Below, in pieces: positions 49,469-59,784 of a stretch of 64,000 nucleotides of DNA. The number at the start of each line of letters is the position of its first letter. The stretch's first letter is position 1. The stretch spans positions 1-64,000 of the forward strand of contig CALHNS010000009.1 of assembly GCA_938035125.1 (NCBI GenBank), read 5' to 3'. A program made the translations under genes and the position numbers. The DNA is from an uncultured Granulosicoccaceae bacterium (lineage in GTDB: Bacteria > Pseudomonadota > Gammaproteobacteria > Granulosicoccales > Granulosicoccaceae). The notes beneath the pieces are model-generated. The model did not search any database, was not told the DNA's origin, and saw only the letters and a list, made by a program, of their open reading frames with translations.

Positions 49469-49477
49469 TAGAAATCG

Positions 49478-49494
49478 GCTTAAGGCTCTTAAGC
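49478..49494 (-). terminator. Hairpin downstream of the DAHP synthase gene
   Basis: GCTTAAG-gct-CTTAAGC has perfect 7-base arms in the 149-base gap after the aroF/G/H stop. AT-rich and lacking a strong T-run, so only a candidate terminator. Confidence 0.35.
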
Positions 49495-49581
49495 TTTACG
49501 TTTTAAGCGTATTGTTCAGTCTGTGAGGATCGCGATAGCAACACAACGCACAGTTTTTGTGATGCAGCTCTCTTTATGAAA

Positions 49582-50631
49582 CTAAGCCGAGCGCCGTGCT
49601 ATCACAGCTTCTGCCAAGCCTTCTAGCATGGGCACCGTATTGTCCCAAGACACACACGCATCGGTAACGCTTTGACCTTTCACCAAAGGCTTGTTTGAAG
49701 GGCTTTGATTCCCTTCCACCAGGTTACTTTCGATCATGACACCCATAATGCGAGAATCGCCCAATTTCAGCTGCGCGCATATATCACCGCATACATAGCT
49801 TTGCCGGCGATGCAACTTACGAGAGTTCGCATGACTGCAATCAATCATCACCCGCTCTGGCAAACTGGCTTTTGCTAGCAGTGCACATGCAGCATCGACA
49901 CTGGCGGCATCGTAATTAGTGCTTGAACTGCCGCCACGCAAAATTAAATGCCCACCAGGATTACCCGCAGTTCTAAAAATAGCCGACTGCCCTTCTTTGG
50001 TTACCGATAAAAAACTGTGCGGGTGACGCGCTGCGCCAATAGCATCTACAGCAATTTGAACACTGCCTGCGGTACCGTTTTTAAACCCAACAGGACATGA
50101 CAAGCCCGATGACAATTCTCGATGGCCTTGGCTTTCTGTGGTGCGCGCACCAATAGCGCCCCAGCCAACAAGGTCTGCTATAAATTGCGGGCTGATTAAA
50201 TCTAAATACTCAACGCCTGCAGGCACACCCATATCGTTAAGATCAGCCAATAAGGTACGCGCCGTTTCAAGGCCCTTATTAATTTGAAAGCTGTTGTCCA
50301 TTAACGGATCATTGATCAGCCCCTTCCATCCGATAGTGGTTCGCGGCTTTTCAAAATACACCCGCATGATTAAACATAACTCGCTGGCAAATCCTGCGCT
50401 TACGGCTTTTAGCTTCTGGGCGTATTCTTTCGCAGCATCAACATCGTGTATGGAACATGGGCCAACCACGACAGCTAGGCGATCATCTTCACCGTTAAGT
50501 ATGCGCTGCACAGAATCGCGCGCGCGGGTCACCGTGCTGGCAGCTTGCGAAGAGACGGGCACTTTGGCAATCAAACTTGCTGGTGTTTGAAGTTGCTCAG
50601 TTCCTGTAATGCGTAAATCATCAGTGGACAT
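49582..50631 (-). CDS. 3-deoxy-7-phosphoheptulonate (DAHP) synthase, class I
   Basis: First enzyme of the shikimate pathway (PEP plus erythrose 4-phosphate), 349 residues, the size of AroF/AroG/AroH. Characteristic stretches are VVVGPCSIHD, MRVYFEKPRTTIGWKGLINDPLMD, GARTTESQGHRELSSGLSCPVGFKNGT and IDCSHANSRK. The feedback amino acid cannot be read safely from the sequence, so no letter is given. It follows hisG by 29 bases and probably shares its transcript, an uncommon pairing of aromatic and histidine genes. Confidence 0.95.
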   Translation of the reverse strand: MSTDDLRITGTEQLQTPASLIAKVPVSSQAASTVTRARDSVQRILNGEDDRLAVVVGPCSIHDVDAAKEYAQKLKAVSAGFASELCLIMRVYFEKPRTTIGWKGLINDPLMDNSFQINKGLETARTLLADLNDMGVPAGVEYLDLISPQFIADLVGWGAIGARTTESQGHRELSSGLSCPVGFKNGTAGSVQIAVDAIGAARHPHSFLSVTKEGQSAIFRTAGNPGGHLILRGGSSSTNYDAASVDAACALLAKASLPERVMIDCSHANSRKLHRRQSYVCGDICAQLKLGDSRIMGVMIESNLVEGNQSPSNKPLVKGQSVTDACVSWDNTVPMLEGLAEAVIARRSA

Positions 50632-50660
50632 AATAGTTAGTGTCTTTCTCAGTTCTTAAA

Positions 50661-51296
50661 TTAACTTGTTTGCACAACCGCATGGCGCATACGTTCAATA
50701 ATGGGCGCGATTTCATCATGGCGAACTTTCATAGAAACGCGATTAACGACCAACCGAGCACTGCTACTGGCCACATGCTCCAACGCTTCTAACCCATTTG
50801 CTTTTAATGTATTGCCTGTATCAACTACATCAACAATGGCGTCGGCAAGCCCAGTTAATGGAGCAAGCTCCATTGAACCATACAGTTTAATTATTTCAAC
50901 TTGCCGACCTGTGGCGGCAAAATGCTTGCGCGCGCAGTGGGTGTATTTTGTGGCAATTCTTAAGCGCGTGTTTTTACTTAAGTCCATGCCTTTAGGGCCA
51001 CACACCATAAGCTTACATTTGGCAATGCCTAAATCGATTGGCTCAACCAGACCATCACCACCGTGTTCCAATAAAACATCCTTACCCACAACGCCAAGAT
51101 CAGCCCCTCCGTGTTGAACGTAAGTGGCCACATCCGATGCGCGAACAATGAGAAATTCAACATCCCCTCTCGTGGACGGCAAAATCAATTTGCGCGATGT
51201 TTCTGGCGATTCAGCTGGGTGTATGTCCGCGGCAGCCAACAGTGGCAAGGTGTCGTCGAAAATACGACCTTTCGACAAGGCGATTCGAAGCGTCAC
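50661..51296 (-). CDS. hisG: ATP phosphoribosyltransferase HisG, short form
   Basis: First step of histidine synthesis, 211 residues. It has the catalytic domains only ([37 protein letters not shown]) and lacks the C-terminal histidine-sensing domain, so it needs the HisZ regulatory partner, which is not in the window. The start is GTG immediately after the murA stop (TAAGTG), a sign of translational coupling. In many relatives hisD follows; here it is a DAHP synthase. Confidence 0.94.
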   Translation of the reverse strand: MTLRIALSKGRIFDDTLPLLAAADIHPAESPETSRKLILPSTRGDVEFLIVRASDVATYVQHGGADLGVVGKDVLLEHGGDGLVEPIDLGIAKCKLMVCGPKGMDLSKNTRLRIATKYTHCARKHFAATGRQVEIIKLYGSMELAPLTGLADAIVDVVDTGNTLKANGLEALEHVASSSARLVVNRVSMKVRHDEIAPIIERMRHAVVQTS

Positions 51297-52580
<1,284 letters not shown>

Positions 52581-52627
52581 TTATTAAATTGACGGCTTGC
52601 CAGCCGCTGGAGGCGCAATTATACCGA

Positions 52628-52921
52628 TTATATGAACGAGCTGACTTGGCAGATCCGGGACAGTTTCTGGATAGATTCGGGCAAATTCTGATGATTCAGC
52701 GTGCACTTAAGCTCTGAAGCCCGTTCTTGCCATGAAAGCAGCAGTGCCAGAGCCGCACTGTTGGCATGGGTAACACCTGAAAAATCAACCACCAACGAGC
52801 CATTGGGTAAAATTTGCCCATTAATTTGATCGAGCAATTGGGGAGCTGTTGCAAAATCTACAACACCAGAGACGCGGCAAACATCCCCTTCAACGTTAAT
52901 TTCTGACCGGCTGGTGTCCAT
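52628..52921 (-). CDS. mlaB: MlaB STAS-domain protein
   Basis: A 97-residue STAS protein that sits on the MlaF ATPase and is needed for the MlaFEDB complex. The conserved loop region is LVVDFSGVTHANSAALALLLSW, in which the usual serine or threonine switch site is present. It follows mlaC by 9 bases. Confidence 0.88.
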   Translation of the reverse strand: MDTSRSEINVEGDVCRVSGVVDFATAPQLLDQINGQILPNGSLVVDFSGVTHANSAALALLLSWQERASELKCTLNHQNLPESIQKLSRICQVSSFI

Positions 52922-52930
52922 AAATACGTT

Positions 52931-53542
52931 CTAGCGGCTGTTACGTTTACGCAGAAACGCTAATAGGCCATCAATACCCTTGGCATTGATTTCGTCGGTA
53001 AATTTCTGCCGAAAATTACTCACCAAGCTTAGGCCCGCCACTTCGATGTCATAAATCTTCCAGCCTTCTTTGTCACGCAGTTTGTAAATCACAGGAACAT
53101 CTGAACCGCCGTTTTGTTTGAAAGCGGTTCGTACAATGGCTCGATCATCTCGGCTTTCAGGTCGGTACGGCTCAAATTCAATAGCTTCACCACTGTATTG
53201 CGTCATGGCAGATGTGTATGTATTTAGCAGCAACGTTTTAAATTGTAAGACCAAATCTTTCTGCTGATCTTTATCGGCGTTGCGCCAGTTCTTACCAATT
53301 GATAAACGCGTCATGGTGACAAAGTCGATGTGCGGCACAATCAATTCTTCGGCTTTTGCATCAACCAATGATTTATCGGCGCGCACCTCATCAATGTTAT
53401 CGGCCAAAAACGATAACATTTCGGTTATTGCGCTTTGCACTAACTGCTGCGCTGGGTGTTCATCTTGAGCATACACAGCATTAGAGAACAGCAACAACAT
53501 CGCAGCGATTGCGGCTCGTAATGATTTATTGATTAACGGCAT
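52931..53542 (-). CDS. mlaC: Periplasmic phospholipid shuttle MlaC
   Basis: About 203 residues with a signal peptide ending NAVYAQDE. The body is the Tol_Tol_Ttg2 family fold: VPHIDFVTMTRLSIGKNWRNADKDQQKDLVLQFKTLLLNTY and IYDIEVAGLSLVSNFRQKF. It carries lipids between MlaA in the outer membrane and MlaFEDB in the inner membrane. The ORF track extends 75 bases upstream; ATG 53542 has AGGAAAGGA before it and starts the signal peptide. Confidence 0.93.
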   Translation of the reverse strand: MPLINKSLRAAIAAMLLLFSNAVYAQDEHPAQQLVQSAITEMLSFLADNIDEVRADKSLVDAKAEELIVPHIDFVTMTRLSIGKNWRNADKDQQKDLVLQFKTLLLNTYTSAMTQYSGEAIEFEPYRPESRDDRAIVRTAFKQNGGSDVPVIYKLRDKEGWKIYDIEVAGLSLVSNFRQKFTDEINAKGIDGLLAFLRKRNSR

Positions 53543-53579
53543 GACTACTTCCTTTCCTGATTCGTATAACTTGAACCCA

Positions 53580-54029
53580 CTATTGATCCACCAACACACG
53601 ACCAATAAGCCGTTCAAGCACTAACGCTGATTGCGTTATTTCAAATTCACCGCCATCGGTTAAGTATTCAATGTCCCCACCTGGGTCCAATCCGATGTAC
53701 TGCTCGCCTAAAAGCCCTGCTGTGTAGATACTAGCGATCGTATCCAAAGGGAACTCGGCATAATCTTTATCGATATTCAGAGTAACTCGGGCTCTGAAGG
53801 TTTCAGGGTCATATTCAATTTTTGAGACCTGCCCCACGCGAACACCGCTAGCCGATACCGGCGCTCGCGGTTTCAAGCCGCCGATGTTCTCAAAATACGC
53901 GGTTACTTTGTATCCATCGGTACCCGTCAAACTGGCCAAGTTACTGACCTTCATGGCTAAAATGAACATCGCCGCCAAAAACAGCAACATAAAAAAGCCA
54001 ACGGTTAATTCAATAGTTCGAGAATTCAT
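53580..54029 (-). CDS. mlaD: MCE-domain protein MlaD
   Basis: A 149-residue inner-membrane protein with an N-terminal helix and a single MCE domain (YKVTAYFENIGGLKPRAPVSASGVRVGQV). It forms the hexameric lipid channel of the Mla transporter. Near the C-terminus, LLGEQYIGLDPGG matches the conserved MCE ending. It lies 13 bases after mlaE. Confidence 0.95.
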   Translation of the reverse strand: MNSRTIELTVGFFMLLFLAAMFILAMKVSNLASLTGTDGYKVTAYFENIGGLKPRAPVSASGVRVGQVSKIEYDPETFRARVTLNIDKDYAEFPLDTIASIYTAGLLGEQYIGLDPGGDIEYLTDGGEFEITQSALVLERLIGRVLVDQ

Positions 54030-54042
54030 CTTTTATAACGAC

Positions 54043-54822
54043 CTATACCGAAAACATAACGGCGGTAAGTAGAAAATCCAACCCCAAGACGGCAAGTGAA
54101 GATTTAACCACCGTCCCAGTGGTGGCTGATGCCACGCCTTCAGGTGTCGGCACACAATCAGCGCCTTGAAAAATAGCGATCCAGTTGACCACTAAACCAA
54201 ATACCACAGCCTTAATTAATCCGTTCAACACATCGGCTTTAAAACTGACAGCACTTTGCATTTGCGACCAATAGGCTCCGGCATCAACACCGAGTAATTC
54301 AACGCCAACCAAATGCCCACCTAACACACCCACAGCACTGAACATGGCGGCCAATAAAGGCAAAGCAATAAAGCCTGCCAAAAGTCTAGGGGCGAAAATG
54401 CGACGGTAAGGATCGATGGCCATCATTTCCAAACCCGACAATTGCTCTGTTGATTTCATGAGCCCGATTTCTGCCGTCATTGCAGAACCTGCACGACCTG
54501 CAAATAAAAGCCCAGTAACCACTGGCCCTAGTTCGCGCACCAAAGTGAAGGCCACGACCACGCCTAAAGATTCTTCAGCACCGAACCTGACTAAGGTGTT
54601 GTACCCCTGTAATGCCAACACCATGCCGACAAACAATCCAGACACTAAAATTATGGATAGGGTTTTGACGCCACTGGCGAATAACTGTTGATTGAGTAAA
54701 GAAAATTTTCGTATGGGCTCGCCAATGGCCAAGACGGTTTGAATCAAATGCAGCAACGCGCGCCCAAGGGTGGCCACAGCGTTTAGTGTTCCAGCACCCA
54801 GCGATTGAATGAGATCAAGCAT
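54043..54822 (-). CDS. mlaE: Mla transporter permease MlaE
   Basis: A 259-residue polytopic permease with the MlaE family blocks FVGMVLALQGYNTLVRFGAEESLG, ELGPVVTGLLFAGRAGSAMTAEIGLMKSTEQLSGLEMMAIDP and GVASATTGTVVKSS. It overlaps mlaF by 8 bases, consistent with subunit coupling. Confidence 0.95.
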   Translation of the reverse strand: MLDLIQSLGAGTLNAVATLGRALLHLIQTVLAIGEPIRKFSLLNQQLFASGVKTLSIILVSGLFVGMVLALQGYNTLVRFGAEESLGVVVAFTLVRELGPVVTGLLFAGRAGSAMTAEIGLMKSTEQLSGLEMMAIDPYRRIFAPRLLAGFIALPLLAAMFSAVGVLGGHLVGVELLGVDAGAYWSQMQSAVSFKADVLNGLIKAVVFGLVVNWIAIFQGADCVPTPEGVASATTGTVVKSSLAVLGLDFLLTAVMFSV

Positions 54823-55639
54823 CGAGGCGCGCCTCAGTGGTAGCTAAATCTTGGCCGTAGTCTGGTGCTTTTAACTGGAACGGCACAGGGCCATCCGAAC
54901 GGCCATTTAAAAATTGCTGCACCCAATCTGATGAACTATTTTGAAGTTGCTCTGGCGTGCCCGCTTCAACCACTTTGCCTTCAGAAATGACGACCACATG
55001 ATGCGAGATGGATAACGCTTCTGCTAAATCGTGCGAGACGATGATGGACGTCAACCCTAAAGCACTATTCACCGTGCTGATTAATTCCAACAACACTCCT
55101 AAAGATATGGGATCTTGCCCGGTGAAGGGTTCGTCGTACATGATCATCATTGGATCCATAACCAAGGCCCGAGCTAAGGCTGCTCGCCTTGCCATACCGC
55201 CAGAGAGTTCTGCGGGCATTAAGTCTCTTGCACCCCGTAGCCCCACAGCGTGCAAACGCATTAACACCAGTTTATGAATGAGTGATTCAGGAAGTTCGGT
55301 GTGTTCTCGCAACGGAAACGCCACGTTGTCGAAAACGTTTAGGTCGGTTAATAAGGCGCCAGATTGGAACAACATTCCCATGCGTTTACGCAAGGCATAC
55401 AGATCGCGTCGCGACAGCTTTGCCACCTGCTGCCCATCAACTTCGATGCCGCCAGCGCTGGGTTTCAACTGACCACCAATGAGCTTCAATAAGGTGGTTT
55501 TCCCCGTGCCACTGGGGCCCAGAATGGTGGTGATACCACCTTGCGGAATATCCGCATTTAATCCACTAAAGATGGTTTTGGACCCACGGCTGAAATGTAA
55601 GTCGCGAATTTTGACCAGCGTGGTGTTTTGGTCTGACAA
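54815..55639 (-). CDS. mlaF: Mla transporter ATPase MlaF
   Basis: About 274-residue ABC ATPase. Walker A is GPSGTGKTT, the signature LSGGMARR, and Walker B IMYDEPF followed by SHDLAE. It drives phospholipid transport with MlaE, MlaD and MlaB. The track's start at 55711 lies upstream of an extended -10 promoter and encodes no family sequence; the TTG before SDQNTTLVKIRDLHFSRG, with GGATAGAG upstream, matches the E. coli MlaF start closely. No ATG or GTG exists in between. Confidence 0.9.
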   Translation of the reverse strand: MSDQNTTLVKIRDLHFSRGSKTIFSGLNADIPQGGITTILGPSGTGKTTLLKLIGGQLKPSAGGIEVDGQQVAKLSRRDLYALRKRMGMLFQSGALLTDLNVFDNVAFPLREHTELPESLIHKLVLMRLHAVGLRGARDLMPAELSGGMARRAALARALVMDPMMIMYDEPFTGQDPISLGVLLELISTVNSALGLTSIIVSHDLAEALSISHHVVVISEGKVVEAGTPEQLQNSSSDWVQQFLNGRSDGPVPFQLKAPDYGQDLATTEARLDA

Positions 55640-55685
55640 ACTAAAGGACTCTATCCGACGTTTATGGATTGTAAACTGAAGGTTT

Positions 55686-55694
55686 ATTGTAGCA
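55686..55694 (-). promoter_or_regulatory. Extended -10 promoter of the mlaFEDCB operon
   Basis: TGCTACAAT on the minus strand fits TGnTATAAT with one mismatch. The start would be near 55680, about 40 bases before the proposed TTG start. No good -35 box at 17 bases, as is usual for extended -10 promoters. Confidence 0.5.
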
Positions 55695-55820
55695 GTCCAA
55701 TCCCCTATCAATAGCAGATGGATGTATCAACATGTACCGAACTGCATCAGATCAGGTAAGCGTTCTTGTGCCAAATCACTACACTACTTAGATACTTAAA
55801 CCCATTATTTTCTGATCATC

Positions 55821-56702
55821 ATGATGCCGCGCACTCTACTTTTGTTGTTCATGCTGCTGATTTCGACTGCTTGCGCCACTAATCCTTCTAATGGCCCCAT
55901 TTACGATCCTTTAGAACCAGTCAACCGAAAGGTGTATGCCTTCAACAACACGATTGATCGAGCAATACTAAAGCCCGTTGCTCAAGGATATTTGAAAGTA
56001 ACCCCTCGCCCTATCCAAACCGGGGTTAGAAATTTTTTCAGTAATCTGGGCGACATTACCGTTTTGGCGAACGATTTGTTGCAATTGAAATTTAAACAAG
56101 CAGCCAGCGATGCCAGTCGCCTATTAGTGAACAGCACCATCGGGTTGGGTGGGTTGATCGACTGGGGCACCCCGATGGGATTACCAAAACATAATGAATC
56201 GTTTGGGCAAACGTTCGGAGTTTGGGGGTTCGGCGAAGGCCCCTATGTCGTGCTACCACTTTTTGGGCCTAATAATTTTCGATCTACGGCAGGGTTGGTT
56301 ACCGATTCGACATTAATCAGCAGCCCCACTCGCTCTCGAATCGCCAGCAGCGATGCCCAATTCGGTTTAACCATTCTGGACGTGGTTAGCCTTCGTGCCC
56401 AATTTCTGGACGCCAGCCGCTTACTCGATCAAGTGGCTCTTGACCCTTACCAAACCACACGCGATTTCTGGATTCAACGCCACCGAAACGCAACGTGGGA
56501 TGGCAAGAAGGATGTTCGCCCTCGAACCGCTAAACCAGCATCGCGAGGCGATGACGAGCTCGATGAGCTCGATGAGCTGGATGAGCTCGATGAGCTCGAT
56601 GAACTCGATGAACTCGATGAACTCGATGAACTCGATGAACTCGATGAACTCGATGAACTCGATGAACTCGATGAACTCGATGAACTCGATGAGTTGGACT
56701 GA
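55821..56702 (+). CDS. mlaA: Outer-membrane lipoprotein MlaA with an (ELD)16 acidic tail
   Basis: A 293-residue VacJ/MlaA protein. The lipobox is ISTAC. The conserved core (DPLEPVNRKVYAFNNTIDRAILKPVAQGY; GLPKHNESFGQTFGVWGFGEGPYVVLPLFGP) spans about residues 28-225 and forms the ring that extracts misplaced phospholipids from the outer leaflet. The end is abnormal: after ASRGDD come 16 perfect Glu-Leu-Asp repeats and a stop. Two ATGs in a row can start it. Unlike E. coli, mlaA lies beside the other mla genes, divergent from mlaF with about 180 bases between. Confidence 0.95.
   Translation: MMPRTLLLLFMLLISTACATNPSNGPIYDPLEPVNRKVYAFNNTIDRAILKPVAQGYLKVTPRPIQTGVRNFFSNLGDITVLANDLLQLKFKQAASDASRLLVNSTIGLGGLIDWGTPMGLPKHNESFGQTFGVWGFGEGPYVVLPLFGPNNFRSTAGLVTDSTLISSPTRSRIASSDAQFGLTILDVVSLRAQFLDASRLLDQVALDPYQTTRDFWIQRHRNATWDGKKDVRPRTAKPASRGDDELDELDELDELDELDELDELDELDELDELDELDELDELDELDELDELD
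56556..56699 (+). repeat. 9-base tandem repeat, 16 copies, inside mlaA
   Basis: The unit is GAACTCGAT. Copies 6 to 15 are identical; copies 1, 2, 4 and 5 read GAGCTCGAT, copy 3 GAGCTGGAT and copy 16 GAGTTGGAC. The period is a multiple of three, so changes in copy number keep the reading frame. The homogeneous middle and diverged edges point to recent expansion by slippage or unequal exchange. Confidence 0.98.
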
Positions 56703-56741
56703 ACCCACTGTGTTCGTTCTAAGCCGTGTAGAGTCTACGCT

Positions 56742-57725
56742 GTGAATACAGAGCCTCTTACCGACCCATCCCAGTGGACAGAACTTGCCTTAGATGTTTT
56801 ACGCATCGAGGCGCAAGCGGTCCAATCATTGGAATCTCGATTGGGCGCAGAGTTTGTTGAAGCCTGTCGCCTACTGCTGGCAACCAAGGGCCGAGTTGTG
56901 GTTTGCGGCGTGGGAAAATCAGGGCACATCGGCCATAAAATCGCGGCCACTTTGGCAAGCACGGGCACCCCGTCTTTTTTCCTACATGCCGCCGAAGCGA
57001 TGCACGGTGATTTGGGCATGCTGCGCTCAGGCGATGTGGTCATAGCGATCTCCCAATCGGGCTCTTCTGGCGAACTGCTGGCTCTACTGCCTGGGCTTAA
57101 ACATTTAGGCTGCCCTCTCATTAGTATGAGCGGCAATCCAAATTCGCCTTTGGTTGAAGCGGCAACCGTTGCTTTGGATGTTAGCGTTGAGCGTGAAGCC
57201 TGCCCATTAGGGCTTGCCCCCACCGCCAGCACAACCGCAACGCTTGCTCTTGGCGATGCCCTAGCCATTGCCTTATTGGGTGCACGCGGCTTTGATAAAC
57301 AAGATTTTGCTCGATCTCATCCTGGCGGGCGATTGGGCAGGCGTTTACTCGTGCGAGTAAGTAAAGTCATGGCCAGTGGCGTAAATTTACCCACTGTGGT
57401 CCCTGGTGAAAAACTCACTCAAGCCTTACTAGAAATGAGTGCTAAGGGCTTAGGCATGGTGGCTGTGTGCGAACAAAACAAACTGCTAGGAGTTTTTACC
57501 GACGGTGATTTACGACGTGCGATCGATCGAGGTGCCGATGTTCAAACCGCTGTCGTTAACGATGTGATGACGACCGATCCTGCGACTACCACCAGTAATA
57601 CCCTTGCGTTCGATGCCGTAAATGCCATGCAAGAACGAAAAATCACCTCGTTACCGGTTGTCGATGATGAACAATTGGTGGGTGTGGTTACCATGCATCA
57701 ACTGCTTCAATCTGGGGTGGTGTAG
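56742..57725 (+). CDS. kdsD: Arabinose-5-phosphate isomerase KdsD
   Basis: Makes the Kdo precursor for LPS, 327 residues. The N-terminal SIS domain (about 40-175: GRVVVCGVGKSGHIGHKIAATLASTGTPSFFLH) is followed by two CBS domains (about 210-325). The GTG start lies 40 bases after mlaA. It overlaps lptC by one base (TAGTG). In E. coli and Pseudomonas kdsC lies between these two genes; it is absent here. Confidence 0.94.
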   Translation: MNTEPLTDPSQWTELALDVLRIEAQAVQSLESRLGAEFVEACRLLLATKGRVVVCGVGKSGHIGHKIAATLASTGTPSFFLHAAEAMHGDLGMLRSGDVVIAISQSGSSGELLALLPGLKHLGCPLISMSGNPNSPLVEAATVALDVSVEREACPLGLAPTASTTATLALGDALAIALLGARGFDKQDFARSHPGGRLGRRLLVRVSKVMASGVNLPTVVPGEKLTQALLEMSAKGLGMVAVCEQNKLLGVFTDGDLRRAIDRGADVQTAVVNDVMTTDPATTTSNTLAFDAVNAMQERKITSLPVVDDEQLVGVVTMHQLLQSGVV

Positions 57726-58306
57726 TGCGCTGGTTTTATCGCTATTGGCCCGTGATTCCGCTGATTTTGCTGGTGGTGTTTGCACAAAACTGGGTTGAAG
57801 ATGAGCCTGATTCTGTGCAGGTTGAAGAAACCATCAACATGCAACAAACCCAATCAGATTATTACTTAGAAGATTTCACCACTCGCAAATTTGATATGAG
57901 TGGAAATTTGGAATATCGCGTCAGCGGAAAGAATTTGTTGCATTATCCTGACGATGATCGCTCCGAAATCTTAGCCCCTACTGTCATACTACTGCGCGAA
58001 GGCATTCGATGGGATATCACTTCAGCGCGCGGTGAATTGCGCAGAAGCCCCGACACCTTTACGCTGGAAGGTAGCGTACAGCTTGAACGCGCTATCGAAG
58101 GCGAACATGATTTAAGCATTCGCACCGATCAGCTGTCGGTTCGAACCGATACGAATGAAGTGAGCACCGATCTTCCCATTGAAGTTATTGCTGATGGCTG
58201 GCAGATGAGTTCGGTTGGGTTGGAGTCTCGCATCGATGAAGGCAAGTTGATTTTTTTATCCAAAGTTAAAGGTCATTATGATGCTGCAACACCTGATTCT
58301 GAATAA
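57725..58306 (+). CDS. lptC: LPS export protein LptC
   Basis: A 193-residue bitopic protein. One N-terminal membrane helix (about 5-20) is followed by a periplasmic beta-jellyroll (QSDYYLEDFTTRKFDMSGNLEYRVSG). It receives LPS from LptBFG and hands it to LptA. The GTG start is inside the kdsD stop. Its end overlaps lptA by 29 bases. Confidence 0.92.
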   Translation: MRWFYRYWPVIPLILLVVFAQNWVEDEPDSVQVEETINMQQTQSDYYLEDFTTRKFDMSGNLEYRVSGKNLLHYPDDDRSEILAPTVILLREGIRWDITSARGELRRSPDTFTLEGSVQLERAIEGEHDLSIRTDQLSVRTDTNEVSTDLPIEVIADGWQMSSVGLESRIDEGKLIFLSKVKGHYDAATPDSE

Positions 58307-58790
58307 GCACACGTTACTAAGCGTTGTATTGGCACTGGCTGTAGGCACCTTTTCTCATGCGAAAACAGGTGACGAGACTCAACCCATCGATGTCAGTGCG
58401 GATCGCTCCGAATACGATGACAAAAAAGGGATTCAACGGCTTGTTGGAAACGTAGAAATTGTTCAAGGCAGCATGAAAATCAAAGCCCAAGAAATTGCGA
58501 TTCATTTAAAGGACAATCGCTTGGCAAGGATTGAAGGCGACGGCAACCCTATTCGCTTTGAACAACAGAATGATTTAAATGAAACTATTGTGGGTGAAGC
58601 CAATGCTATCGACTACAACGCAGCCGATGGCACGCTGGTTTTATCGGGTAACGCCCGCTTAAAACAGCCTCGACAAGAACTGAACAGTAGCCGAATTGTG
58701 TTTAACTCTCGCGCACAAACGGTTAAGGCCGATGGGGGTGATCAGGGCCGCGTGAGCATTCGGATTCAACCTCCAGAACCTGAACAATGA
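58278..58790 (+). CDS. lptA: Periplasmic LPS bridge protein LptA
   Basis: A 170-residue OstA-type protein. The signal peptide ends near FSHAKTGD. The jellyroll has the conserved [35 protein letters not shown] and ends with [17 protein letters not shown]. It stacks with LptC and LptD to carry LPS across the periplasm. Either of two consecutive ATGs may start it. It overlaps lptB by 4 bases. Confidence 0.94.
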   Translation: MMLQHLILNKHTLLSVVLALAVGTFSHAKTGDETQPIDVSADRSEYDDKKGIQRLVGNVEIVQGSMKIKAQEIAIHLKDNRLARIEGDGNPIRFEQQNDLNETIVGEANAIDYNAADGTLVLSGNARLKQPRQELNSSRIVFNSRAQTVKADGGDQGRVSIRIQPPEPEQ

Positions 58791-59530
58791 GCGAACCGGT
58801 TGTTCGCCGTGAATTGCAAGCAGTTGAACTGCACAAGGCGTATAAAAAAAGAAAAATCCTTGAAGGCGTATCGTTATCGGTTGCCAGCGGCGATGTCGTC
58901 GGTTTATTAGGCCCCAACGGAGCCGGCAAGACTACTTGTTTCTATATGGTGGTGGGCTTAGTAAAGCCCGATCAAGGATCCATTTTACTCGACGGGAAAG
59001 ACATTACAGAATACCCAATGCACGCACGTGCTCGTGCTGGCGTAGGTTACTTGCCACAAGAAGCTTCGGTGTTTCGTCAACTCAGCGTTGCGCAAAACAT
59101 CACCGCAATTTTAGAGACGCGAAAAGAGCTTAGTAAATCTGACCAACGCGATCAGCTGGAACAATTATTAGAAGAACTTCAAATCGGCCACATTCGTGAC
59201 AGCTTGGGAGTAGCTTTGTCTGGCGGCGAACGGCGCCGGGTTGAAATTGCAAGAGCACTGGCTGCTGAGCCAGGTTTTATTTTATTGGATGAACCTTTTG
59301 CAGGCGTTGACCCTATCTCAATCATTGACATTCAACGCATCATAGAACACCTTAAAAAGCGCAATATTGGCGTACTGATCACCGATCACAATGTGCGAGA
59401 AACGCTTGGCATTTGCGATAGAGCGTATATCTTAGGCCGAGGCACACTCATTGCCGAAGGCAGCCCAGATTCTGTGCTTGATAACGATGAAGTGAAACGG
59501 GTATACCTCGGCGACGATTTCAAAATCTAA
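58787..59530 (+). CDS. lptB: LPS export ABC ATPase LptB
   Basis: A 247-residue ATPase with Walker [10 protein letters not shown], signature LSGGERRR and Walker [14 protein letters not shown]. It powers LPS extraction with LptF and LptG, which are not in the window. The gene before rpoN is lptB in most gammaproteobacteria, which agrees. Confidence 0.96.
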   Translation: MSEPVVRRELQAVELHKAYKKRKILEGVSLSVASGDVVGLLGPNGAGKTTCFYMVVGLVKPDQGSILLDGKDITEYPMHARARAGVGYLPQEASVFRQLSVAQNITAILETRKELSKSDQRDQLEQLLEELQIGHIRDSLGVALSGGERRRVEIARALAAEPGFILLDEPFAGVDPISIIDIQRIIEHLKKRNIGVLITDHNVRETLGICDRAYILGRGTLIAEGSPDSVLDNDEVKRVYLGDDFKI

Positions 59531-59784
59531 CTCGCAGATCCTTTGTGCCTGCACTTAACGCTGGCAACACAACACTTGGTGTTATAAAAACCCCGTATCT
59601 ATCGTCATTTATTTGGCGATTTATGGCTGCGTGACAATATAGTCATGCATTAGGCCCGCTTGCGGCCCAATTTCTGCTGGTTGTAAAGCTATCACTGTCA
59701 GCCATACTCAACCCTACTGCTTTGATTAATCCTTAACCAAAGCGATTCGTTCACTGTACTTTTGTACCGCGCCAGGATTTAGTT

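Noticed and set aside
55640-55711. Upstream part of the mlaF ORF
   Set aside because: It lies over the likely promoter and lacks MlaF similarity.
56556-56699. CRISPR-like repetition
   Set aside because: Units are 9 bases, directly abutting and in frame; there are no spacers.
56395-56745. Plus-strand ORF with MNSMNSM repeats and minus-strand ORF with IEFIEF repeats
   Set aside because: Both are other-frame readings of the mlaA 9-base repeat; a repeat with a period divisible by three keeps all frames open.
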